In this document: in pieces, positions 9,040-16,018 of the stretch
Layout: the number at the start of each line of letters is the position of its first letter
Position numbering within the stretch: position 1 is the first letter of the stretch
Source of the DNA: DASQBT01 sp963782495
GTDB taxonomy: Bacteria > Pseudomonadota > Gammaproteobacteria > Burkholderiales > Thiobacillaceae
NCBI GenBank assembly: GCA_963782495.1
Contig: CAWAJU010000010.1
Span: forward strand, 62,001 to 126,000
Length of the DNA stretch: 64,000 bases
Reading direction: 5' to 3'
Made by a program: the position numbers and the translations under genes
Notes under the pieces: generated by a model
What the model was told of the DNA's origin: nothing
Database searches by the model: none
Seen by the model: the letters and a program-made list of their open reading frames with translations, nothing else

Positions 9040-9365
9040 GGAACCTCTAAATGAGTCCATCATGGGTCGCGTTTACACGAAAAATGCTCAGATGCTAGGC
9101 GCGCGACGAAGGTCGTACTTGATGTACGAAGCCGAGGAGCGAAACACCGCAGATGGGCATTTTGGCCGCTGCGCTCGAAACTTCCCCCCAAGGCGCTGCT
9201 TGCACGGGCTCGTTTTCGTGTAAACCCAAAGGGCAGGGGCTTGGCTGGCGATCTCCCGTGTCGCGCCGCTTGGCATCGTAGAATGACTGCGACCTGCGCG
9301 GCGCTTCGTGTATCTCATCCCGCCGGGCCCATGCGCGGCCCATGCGGGACTTATTCAGAGGTTCC
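9040..9365. repeat. Folded dispersed repeat element, copy 1 (between hrcA and nadK)
   Basis: A 326-bp non-coding unit, repeated at 42376-42700. The ends form a 32-bp imperfect terminal inverted repeat (9040-9071 with 9334-9365; 27 of 32 pair). Immediately inside, GTTTACACGAAAA at 9071-9083 pairs with TTTTCGTGTAAAC at 9213-9225. A third arm pairs 9234-9248 with 9319-9333 and encloses GCGCCGC/GCGGCGC (9263-9269, 9298-9304). The arms abut, giving a three-way junction. No transposase is encoded; the short open frames inside are not conserved as proteins. It could be a MITE-like mobile element or a structured RNA element. It fills the 364-base gap between hrcA and nadK. Confidence 0.85.
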
Positions 9366-9370
9366 CTGAG

Positions 9371-9386
9371 TATAATCCGCACCATG
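9371..9386 (+). promoter_or_regulatory. Perfect -10 box (TATAAT) abutting the nadK start codon
   Basis: TATAAT at 9371-9376 begins five bases after the repeat element ends. Only seven bases separate it from ATG 9384, so transcription would begin at or one base before the start codon and give a leaderless mRNA. The matching -35 region (about 9347-9353, GGACTTA) lies in the repeat's right arm and is weak. Confidence 0.5.
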
Positions 9387-10256
9387 AACATCCCATTCAA
9401 GACCGTCGCTCTGGTAAGCAAGTATGACAGCGTGGGGATCGCGGACTCGGTCCTGCGCCTGGCGCGCTTCCTGGTGCATCGCGGCTTTCAGGTGATGATC
9501 GCCCGACAGACCGCCGAAAAGCTTGACATCCCGGGCTACCGGCTGGAAGACCTGAAGGACATCGGACACCTTGCCGACGTGACGGTGGTGCTAGGCGGGG
9601 ACGGGACCATCCTTTCCATTGCGCGCGTGCTTGCACCCTTCGGGATCCCCATCATCGGCGTCAACCAGGGGCGCTTGGGCTTTCTGACCGATATCTCCGT
9701 GGACGAAATGGAAACCGACATGGCTGCCATGCTGGCGGGCAAGTTCCAGGCGGAAGAGCGGATTCTGCTCAATGCCAGGGTCGTTCGGGGCCAGGAAGTC
9801 ATCACCGAGGCTTGCGCGTTCAACGACGTGGTCGTCAGCAAGGCAGGGACGGGCCGGCTGATCGAGGTCGAGGTTTCGATTGACGAAGAGTTTGTCTACA
9901 GCCAACGTTCGGATGGTCTGGTCGTGGCTACACCCACAGGCTCGACGGCGTACGCCCTGTCGGCTGGGGGCCCCATCCTGCACCCTACTCTGGATGCCAT
10001 CGCCTTGGTGCCCATCTGTCCGCACACCTTCTCGGCTCGACCGATCGCGGTCAATGGGGATTCCCATGTGGAAATCCGCATCGTGTTTGCCGATGACAGC
10101 CGGGTGCATTTTGACGGGCAACGCTATGCCGACCTGAAAATGGGCGACCGGGTGCAGATCTATCGTGCGGTGAAACCTGTGACCCTGCTGCATCCTCTGA
10201 ATCACAGCTACTATTCGACCCTGAGGCAAAAGCTGCATTGGGGACATCAGCTCTAG
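9384..10256 (+). CDS. nadK: NAD kinase
   Basis: Phosphorylates NAD to NADP. The GGDGT motif sits at residues 71-75, followed by GVNQGRLGFLTDIS and TPTGSTAYALSAGGPI, both hallmark segments. I start it at ATG 9384 (290 aa), since the longer in-frame start at 9342 would begin inside the repeat element and add residues without homology. No Shine-Dalgarno sequence is visible, and a TATAAT box stands immediately before the ATG. recN follows nine bases after the stop, the usual betaproteobacterial nadK-recN pair. Confidence 0.95.
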   Translation: MNIPFKTVALVSKYDSVGIADSVLRLARFLVHRGFQVMIARQTAEKLDIPGYRLEDLKDIGHLADVTVVLGGDGTILSIARVLAPFGIPIIGVNQGRLGFLTDISVDEMETDMAAMLAGKFQAEERILLNARVVRGQEVITEACAFNDVVVSKAGTGRLIEVEVSIDEEFVYSQRSDGLVVATPTGSTAYALSAGGPILHPTLDAIALVPICPHTFSARPIAVNGDSHVEIRIVFADDSRVHFDGQRYADLKMGDRVQIYRAVKPVTLLHPLNHSYYSTLRQKLHWGHQL

Positions 10257-10265
10257 GGATTTCCG

Positions 10266-11933
10266 ATGCTACGCAACATCAGCCTGCGTGACTTCATTCT
10301 GGTGGAGCAACTGGACGTCGATTTCCAGCCGGGACTGACTGTGCTGACCGGTGAGACGGGTGCGGGCAAGTCTCTATTGGTGGATGCCCTGGCGCTGGCC
10401 CTGGGCGCCCGTGGCGAAGCGGGGATGATCCGGCAGGGCGCAGAGCGGGCGGAAATCAGCGCCGAATTCGATGTGAGCAGGCAGCCCGAGTGCCGCGCCT
10501 GGCTGGATGAAGCCGGACTGGCCGCGGAGCCCGGCGAGTGCTTGCTGAGACGGGTTATCGATGCGGGAGGGCGGTCGCGTGCTTTCATCAACGGTTCCGC
10601 CGTCACGCTTACCCAACTCAAGCAGATCGGCGACCTGCTGGTGGATATACACGGCCAGCACGCGCATCACGCGCTGCTTAGAACCGACGTACAGCGCAAT
10701 CTGCTCGACAGCTATGGCGGCGCTGAAGCAACTCTGCAACAGGTAGGACAAACCTGGCGGACATGGAAGACGGCGCGCAGCCGTCTCGAGGAAGCCCATA
10801 CCCTGGGGCGCGAACGGGCCATGGAGCGGGAGGCCTTGACGGCTGCGTTGGCCGATCTGCTGCCAGCACGAACCGACATCGAAGCATGGAACGAACTTCA
10901 GGCCGAGCATAGCCGACTGTCGCATGGCACGGCACTTATGGAGGGATGTGCGGAGACCTTGGCGTCGCTGGACGAGAGCGATGATCCCGTATTGTCCCGT
11001 CTGGCTGTCATGCAGCATCGCATGGGCGAACTGGCTGGCTACGACCCGGCGCTTGCGCCAATCGGCGAATTGATGGCGTCTGGCCAGACTTTATTGAGTG
11101 AAGCGGTTCACGAACTGCGGCGCTATGCCGATCGGCTGGGCGTCGATCCGGAGCGGCTGGCGGATCTGGATCGGCGCATGGGGGAAGTCCACCGCCTGTC
11201 GCGCAAGCACCGGCTGCCGCCCGAACAGTTGGTCGAGTTGATTCGGGATATGCAATCCCGCCTGGATGCCTTGAATCAGGCAGACGATGTAGAAGCGTTG
11301 CGGCGCTCAGAAGAATCGGCCGCAGCCAAGTACCGGGAGGTGGCAGGACAGCTGGGCCGACTGCGCAAACAAGCGGGCAAAGACCTGGCGCGCAGTGTTA
11401 ACAGTGCCTTGTCCGAATTGGCGCTCGCCGATGGGCGCTTCGAAGTTCGCCTGCAGATCCTGGATGATCCCCGCGCTACAGGGTTGGAAGAGGTGGGATT
11501 CTTTGTTTCGACCCATAACGGTCTGCCTGCCGGGCCGCTGGACAAGATCGCTTCCGGCGGAGAGTTGTCGCGCATCAGTCTGGCCGTCCAGACTGCGATG
11601 TCGGGGCAGGCAGGCGTGCCGACATTGATCCTGGATGAAGTGGACGTCGGCATAGGTGGAGCGGTCGCCGAAGCGGTGGGCCGAAGGCTGGCACAGTTGG
11701 GCAAGTCCAAGCAGGTGCTGGTTGTCACCCACCTGCCCCAGGTTGCGTCCTGGGGTGATCAGCACCTTCAGGTCAGCAAGACCGTGGTGGATGACAAGGT
11801 GCAAAGCGGCATTCGGCCTCTGGACAACCGAGGAAGAGTGGAGGAAATCGCCCGCATGCTGGGGGGACAGGAAATCACGCCAACGACGCGCAGGCATGCG
11901 CAGGAGATGCTTGAACTGGCCGTAGATCGCTGA
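10266..11933 (+). CDS. recN: DNA repair protein RecN
   Basis: SMC-like ATPase acting early in double-strand break repair. The 555-aa protein has Walker A GETGAGKS at residues 29-36, a central alpha-helical coiled-coil region, the ABC signature IASGGELSRISLAV, and Walker B TLILDEVDVGIGG. It is close behind nadK and converges with fur, whose stop lies 11 bases away on the other strand. I did not identify a LexA box before it. Confidence 0.95.
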   Translation: MLRNISLRDFILVEQLDVDFQPGLTVLTGETGAGKSLLVDALALALGARGEAGMIRQGAERAEISAEFDVSRQPECRAWLDEAGLAAEPGECLLRRVIDAGGRSRAFINGSAVTLTQLKQIGDLLVDIHGQHAHHALLRTDVQRNLLDSYGGAEATLQQVGQTWRTWKTARSRLEEAHTLGRERAMEREALTAALADLLPARTDIEAWNELQAEHSRLSHGTALMEGCAETLASLDESDDPVLSRLAVMQHRMGELAGYDPALAPIGELMASGQTLLSEAVHELRRYADRLGVDPERLADLDRRMGEVHRLSRKHRLPPEQLVELIRDMQSRLDALNQADDVEALRRSEESAAAKYREVAGQLGRLRKQAGKDLARSVNSALSELALADGRFEVRLQILDDPRATGLEEVGFFVSTHNGLPAGPLDKIASGGELSRISLAVQTAMSGQAGVPTLILDEVDVGIGGAVAEAVGRRLAQLGKSKQVLVVTHLPQVASWGDQHLQVSKTVVDDKVQSGIRPLDNRGRVEEIARMLGGQEITPTTRRHAQEMLELAVDR

Positions 11934-11943
11934 AAATGTTTGC

Positions 11944-12375
11944 CTACTTGCGTGGCCGATGTGGACAGTGATCCTTGATGCAGTCAGCGTAAATTTGCAG
12001 CGAATGATCGTGAATGGCAAACCCGCGCTGTTCGGCGATCTTGTTCTGGCGCTTTTCGATTTCGCTGTCGAGAAACTCTTCCACGCGACCGCATTGCAGG
12101 CAAACCAGGTGGTCGTGATGGTTGCCCTGATTCAACTCGAACACCGCCTTGTCAGAATCAAAATGATGGCGTATCAGCAGCCCAGCCTGTTCAAACTGGG
12201 TCAGGACCCGATATACCGTTGCAAGGCCGATATCATGGCCTTCGTCCGACAGCAGACGATAGACTTCCTCGGCCGTCATGTGGCGTTTTTCACTGTGCTC
12301 GAAAATGTCCAGAATTTTCAGGCGCGGCAGGGTGGCTTTGAGCCCGATGTTTTTCAGGTCGCTGGGGGCGCTCAC
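11944..12375 (-). CDS. fur: Ferric uptake regulator Fur
   Basis: Iron-responsive repressor. It carries the helix-turn-helix region (LKATLPRLKILDIF, GLATVYRVLTQFE), the metal-binding HHDHLVCLQCGRVEEF segment and a second Cys pair (CIKDHCPH). The open frame runs far upstream, but the family start fits GTG 12375: it gives 143 aa beginning MSAPSDLKNIGLK and has GGAG eight bases before it. An alternative ATG at 12414 would add 13 residues but has no ribosome site. It is transcribed away from the bamE-like gene. Confidence 0.94.
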   Translation of the reverse strand: MSAPSDLKNIGLKATLPRLKILDIFEHSEKRHMTAEEVYRLLSDEGHDIGLATVYRVLTQFEQAGLLIRHHFDSDKAVFELNQGNHHDHLVCLQCGRVEEFLDSEIEKRQNKIAEQRGFAIHDHSLQIYADCIKDHCPHRPRK

Positions 12376-12445
12376 GAAAGCGGCTCCGAACTGAGAAAGA
12401 AACTCAGTTATCATAGCGCTTTTCGACAAAGGCGTCCCTAACAAA

Positions 12446-13624
12446 ATGCGGGTATGGTTCATCACCCTCACGCTGGCATTGCTCACGGCGTGTTCCACGA
12501 CGCAACTGCCCATATCGCCGCATAAGATTGATGTGCAGCAAGGCAATGTCATCGACCAGGACGCTCTGGACAAGCTCAAACCGGGCCTGACCCGTTCGCA
12601 AGTCCGGTTTCTGCTTGGCACTCCCTTGATGGTTGACCCGTTTCGCGATAACCGGTGGGATTACGTGTACAACTACCGCAGTGCGGGCAAGCTCACGGCA
12701 CAAACGCGCGTCACGCTGTTCTTTGACGGGGACGTGCTGAGCCGGTTCGAAACCGTCGGGCTGGACCAGCCGCACGCCACGACAGAAGCGCTTGCGAGCA
12801 CGACCAAGGCCGAGCCGGTCCCGCCCGGGTCGGCGCTGCAAGTGCCTGAGACTCAATTAACCCAGAAGGCCGAGACGCAGGGAGCAGTGCCTGCGACTCC
12901 GATTGAAGCTGAGGCGACGACCCCGCCTTCATCTGATCGCAAGCCTGATCAGCAGGCGCAGGACCAGCACGCGACTCAAGCGGTCCCCACGCAAGTCAAA
13001 CAAGCCGAGTTGCCGGCCTCACAGCCAACCGCGCTCAAGAAACGAGTGAAGGCCGCGAAGAAACCTGCGACAGCGACAGCCCGGCATCGGGTTCCGACCA
13101 GCGTGGTGCCCCCCCTGGAGCCCTTGGCATCCATGCCGGCAAACAAGCGGGTGGGAAATTCTCCTCCTCAGGCTGTGGCCTTGAAAAGCGAATCGAATGT
13201 CAGCGAGTTGAAGCCCGATGTGATGCCGGAATTTCCGCGGACCACGGCCGCCTCGGACGCGGAGGCCCCGGTGCTGGCAGCGCTCAAGTCCTGGGCCAAG
13301 GCTTGGTCGGACCGGGATGAAGAAGCCTATTTTTCCGCTTATGCAAGCGGTTTCAAACCCTCGGGCGGGATTGACAAAGCCGAGTGGGAAAAGCGCCGCC
13401 GCCTGCTGTTTAATTTGTCCAAGAAGATCGAGGTGCGAGTCGATTCCCCTGTCGTGGAATTTCCTGCTGAAGGGCGCGCGCTGATTACCTTCAATCAGTT
13501 CTACCGCTCCGCCACCTATCAGGACACGGTGGTCAAACAACTAATTATGGGTCTTCAGGACGGCCGCTGGCTGATCATGGAGGAAAGGGTGTTGCAGATT
13601 TCGCACGGCAGGAAGAAGAAATGA
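12446..13624 (+). CDS. bamE: BamE-type outer-membrane lipoprotein fused to an NTF2-like C-terminal domain
   Basis: The N-terminus is a lipoprotein signal with lipobox LLTACS (Cys16), followed by a BamE/SmpA domain at about residues 25-110 (LKPGLTRSQVRFLLGTP, DNRWDYVYNY). BamE is part of the outer-membrane protein assembly complex. Most betaproteobacterial BamE proteins end soon after this domain; this one is 392 aa. It continues through a long Ala/Pro/Lys/Gln-rich linker (about 115-265) into a roughly 110-residue alpha/beta domain (LKSWAKAWSDRDEEAYFSAY to DGRWLIMEERV) that resembles NTF2/SnoaL-like tails of some cell-wall enzymes. The position between fur and dapB is the standard one for bamE. 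The fusion is clear; the tail's role is unknown. Confidence 0.88.
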   Translation: MRVWFITLTLALLTACSTTQLPISPHKIDVQQGNVIDQDALDKLKPGLTRSQVRFLLGTPLMVDPFRDNRWDYVYNYRSAGKLTAQTRVTLFFDGDVLSRFETVGLDQPHATTEALASTTKAEPVPPGSALQVPETQLTQKAETQGAVPATPIEAEATTPPSSDRKPDQQAQDQHATQAVPTQVKQAELPASQPTALKKRVKAAKKPATATARHRVPTSVVPPLEPLASMPANKRVGNSPPQAVALKSESNVSELKPDVMPEFPRTTAASDAEAPVLAALKSWAKAWSDRDEEAYFSAYASGFKPSGGIDKAEWEKRRRLLFNLSKKIEVRVDSPVVEFPAEGRALITFNQFYRSATYQDTVVKQLIMGLQDGRWLIMEERVLQISHGRKKK

Positions 13625-14424
13625 GCGCGTTGCATATCGTCATTTCCGGTGTGTCAGGTCGCATGGGGCACGCCCTGCTTGAGGCCGTGGAAGAGGATGC
13701 AGGCTGTGTTCTACATGGTGCCCTGGATCGTCCGGATAGTCCTGCTGTTGGGCAGAGTACATTCATGCAGAATGGCAAGAGCTTGGTGCGCATTACGGAT
13801 GACCCGGCTGTGGCACTCAAGGGTGCAGATGTGCTGGTGGACTTTACCCGGCCCCAGGCCACGCTTGCCTATCTGGACGCTTGCTGCAATGCCAGGGTCA
13901 ATCTGGTTATCGGCACTACTGGTTTCGACGCGGCAGGCAAGGCTGCTATCGAGACCGCAGCAAGAGACATCGGCATCGTGTTCGCTCCCAATTTCAGCGT
14001 TGGTATCAACCTGCTCCTGAAACTGGCCGAAACGGCGTCACGTGTGTTGAACGAAGGCTTTGACATCGAAATCATCGAGGCCCATCACCGGCACAAGGTG
14101 GACGCGCCATCCGGCACCGCGCTTGGCATCGGCCAAGCTGTGGCCACCGCATTGGGGCGCGATCTCAAGGCCTGCGCGGTGTATGGCCGCGAGGGCGTCA
14201 CTGGCGCGCGCCCCCCGGACAGCATAGGCTTTGCCACCATACGCGGCGGCGATATCGTTGGCGACCACACGCTGCTGTTCGCGGGCATTGGTGAGCGCGT
14301 CGAACTCACGCACAAGGCCAGCAGCCGTGCCACCTTTGCCCAGGGCGCCCTGCGCGCCGCCAAATGGCTGCGTGGCAGGGAACCTGGCCTGTATGACATG
14401 CGTGACGTGCTGAATCTGAAATAG
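13621..14424 (+). CDS. dapB: 4-hydroxy-tetrahydrodipicolinate reductase
   Basis: NAD(P)H-dependent step of the lysine/diaminopimelate pathway. The N-terminal nucleotide-binding motif is VISGVSGRMGHALLEA; the catalytic and substrate region EAHHRHKVDAPSGTAL is intact. Length is 267 aa. The ATG overlaps the preceding stop in ATGA, so it is coupled to the bamE-like gene. Confidence 0.96.
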   Translation: MSALHIVISGVSGRMGHALLEAVEEDAGCVLHGALDRPDSPAVGQSTFMQNGKSLVRITDDPAVALKGADVLVDFTRPQATLAYLDACCNARVNLVIGTTGFDAAGKAAIETAARDIGIVFAPNFSVGINLLLKLAETASRVLNEGFDIEIIEAHHRHKVDAPSGTALGIGQAVATALGRDLKACAVYGREGVTGARPPDSIGFATIRGGDIVGDHTLLFAGIGERVELTHKASSRATFAQGALRAAKWLRGREPGLYDMRDVLNLK

Positions 14425-14433
14425 GTTGGAGCG

Positions 14434-14694
14434 ATGAACAAAGTGAAGGTCTACAGCACCGGTAGCTGCCCAGTCTGCGTAAAGGCCAAAGCCTTTCTGG
14501 ACAAGCGTGGAATTGCCTACGATGAGGTTCGCATCGATCTGGATCGCGCGGCCTTGCGGGAGTTCTCCGTGGTGACCAACGGCGCTCGCACAGTGCCGCA
14601 AATCGTGGTGGATGGGAAGTGTATCGGCGGGTTTACCGAGCTCACCGAACTGCACATGGATGGCGGATTGGATCATCTGCTGCCTCGAATGTGA
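14434..14694 (+). CDS. Glutaredoxin
   Basis: Small 86-aa thioredoxin-fold protein with active site CPVC at residues 11-14 and the cis-Pro TVPQIVVDGKCIGG segment that binds glutathione. Glutaredoxins reduce disulfides and glutathione adducts. The CPVC sequence differs from the common CPYC, which may change its redox potential (inference). It follows dapB by nine bases and is followed by a hairpin and the carA promoter, so it probably ends the bamE-dapB transcript. Confidence 0.88.
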   Translation: MNKVKVYSTGSCPVCVKAKAFLDKRGIAYDEVRIDLDRAALREFSVVTNGARTVPQIVVDGKCIGGFTELTELHMDGGLDHLLPRM

Positions 14695-14704
14695 GCCTTC
14701 GGCG

Positions 14705-14723
14705 GCGAGGCATGGTGCCTCGC
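14705..14723 (+). terminator. Hairpin after the glutaredoxin gene
   Basis: GCGAGGCA, loop TGG, TGCCTCGC: a perfect eight-base stem eleven bases after the stop codon. No T-run follows, so it may be a weak or factor-assisted terminator, or an mRNA 3'-end stabiliser, ahead of the carAB promoter. Confidence 0.45.
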
Positions 14724-14777
14724 ACGTGCTTTCGATGACGACTTGAGGTTCAGCGAGCGAAGCTGCGCACTGGCGTT

Positions 14778-14806
14778 TTGCCCTTACCTCCCATCCAAGG
14801 TATAAT
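14778..14806 (+). promoter_or_regulatory. Sigma-70 promoter of carAB
   Basis: TTGCCC at 14778-14783 and TATAAT at 14801-14806 are separated by 17 bases. Transcription would begin near 14813 and leave a leader of about 70 bases before carA. Confidence 0.75.
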
Positions 14807-14883
14807 TCACCTTCAATTCGGGCGCGTCGGAGCCTTTCCGTTTGGCCCTGTCTCACGATACCCTGCAAAAATTGGAGTTTCCT

Positions 14884-16017
14884 GTGCCCAAGGCCCAGCC
14901 TGCCCTTCTTGCGCTTGCCGACGGTTCGGTGTTTCGCGGCCTATCCATCGGCTCCGACGGCTTAACGACCGGCGAGGTGGTGTTCAACACCGCGCTCACC
15001 GGATATCAGGAAATTCTCACCGATCCATCCTATTCCCGCCAGATCGTCACGCTGACCTATCCGCACATTGGCAACTATGGAATCAATGCCGAAGACTTGG
15101 AAGCCGAATCCATTCATGCCGCGGGCCTGGTGGTGCGCGATGTGCCCCGGCTGTATTCCAACTTCCGCGCCAGCCAGTCACTGAGCACCTACCTCATTAG
15201 CCAGAATATTGTTGCGATTGCCGACATTGACACGCGCCGCTTGACGCGCATCCTGCGCGAGAAGGGCGCCCAGAGCGGCTGCATCATGGCAGGACGGATC
15301 GATGAGGCAGAGGCCATGGCGCAGGCGCGAGCATTCCCCGGATTGGCAGGCATGGACCTGGCGCAGGTGGTGACCTGCAACCGGGTGCATGCCTGGGAAG
15401 AAGGCGAATGGAGACTTGGCAAGGGCTATGTGCCCCGTGGTCAGGACCGTTTCCACGTGGTGGCGTACGACTATGGGGTCAAGCGCAATATCCTGCGCAT
15501 GCTCGCTTCGCGCGGCTGCCGTCTGACGGTGGTGCCGGCCAGGACCTCGGCCGAAGAAGTGTTGGACATGAATCCCGATGGCGTGTTTCTCTCCAACGGT
15601 CCCGGAGACCCTGAGCCGTGCGATTACGCGATCAGTGCGATAGGCGACATCGTGAAGAGAAGAGTGCCGACCTTCGGCATCTGTCTGGGACATCAACTCT
15701 TGGCCCTGGCTTCCGGTGCGAAGACGCTGAAAATGAAATTCGGTCATCATGGCGCAAACCATCCAGTGAAGGACCTGGAGCTGGGCCGCGTGGCGATCAC
15801 CAGCCAAAACCACGGCTTTGCAGTGGATGCCGCTACTTTGCCCGGCAATCTCAAGCCCACGCATATTTCGCTGTTCGATGGTAGCTTGCAGGGCATGGCG
15901 CGCACCGACGCGCCCGCGTTTTCCTTCCAGGGCCACCCCGAAGCGAGTCCTGGCCCGCATGACGTAAGTTACCTATTCGACCGCTTCATATCGATGATGG
16001 AAGAGAAACACTGCTGA
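14884..16017 (+). CDS. carA: Carbamoyl-phosphate synthase small subunit (glutaminase)
   Basis: Releases ammonia from glutamine and passes it to CarB for carbamoyl phosphate, shared by arginine and pyrimidine synthesis. The class I glutamine amidotransferase domain has the catalytic Cys267 in FGICLGHQ and the His/Glu of GHPEASPGP. I use GTG 14884 (377 aa): TTGGAG lies six bases upstream and the protein then begins PKAQPALLALADG, as in relatives. A TTG at 14842 would add 14 residues with no ribosome site. A clear promoter lies upstream. Confidence 0.95.
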   Translation: MPKAQPALLALADGSVFRGLSIGSDGLTTGEVVFNTALTGYQEILTDPSYSRQIVTLTYPHIGNYGINAEDLEAESIHAAGLVVRDVPRLYSNFRASQSLSTYLISQNIVAIADIDTRRLTRILREKGAQSGCIMAGRIDEAEAMAQARAFPGLAGMDLAQVVTCNRVHAWEEGEWRLGKGYVPRGQDRFHVVAYDYGVKRNILRMLASRGCRLTVVPARTSAEEVLDMNPDGVFLSNGPGDPEPCDYAISAIGDIVKRRVPTFGICLGHQLLALASGAKTLKMKFGHHGANHPVKDLELGRVAITSQNHGFAVDAATLPGNLKPTHISLFDGSLQGMARTDAPAFSFQGHPEASPGPHDVSYLFDRFISMMEEKHC

Positions 16018-16018
16018 G

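Noticed and set aside
9020..9060. CIRCE operator near hrcA
   Set aside because: No TTAGCACTC-N9-GAGTGCTAA sequence is present.
9088..9318. 76-aa open frame inside repeat copy 1 (similar one at 42396-42653)
   Set aside because: Similarity between copies follows the DNA repeat; frames diverge at the C-terminus, and the element is better explained as non-coding structure.
12391..12407. CTGAG-AAAGAAA-CTCAG as a Fur box between fur and bamE
   Set aside because: It is a short inverted repeat but does not resemble the GATAATGATAATCATTATC consensus.
14842..14883. TTG start extension of carA
   Set aside because: No ribosome site; GTG 14884 has TTGGAG six bases upstream and matches the family N-terminus.
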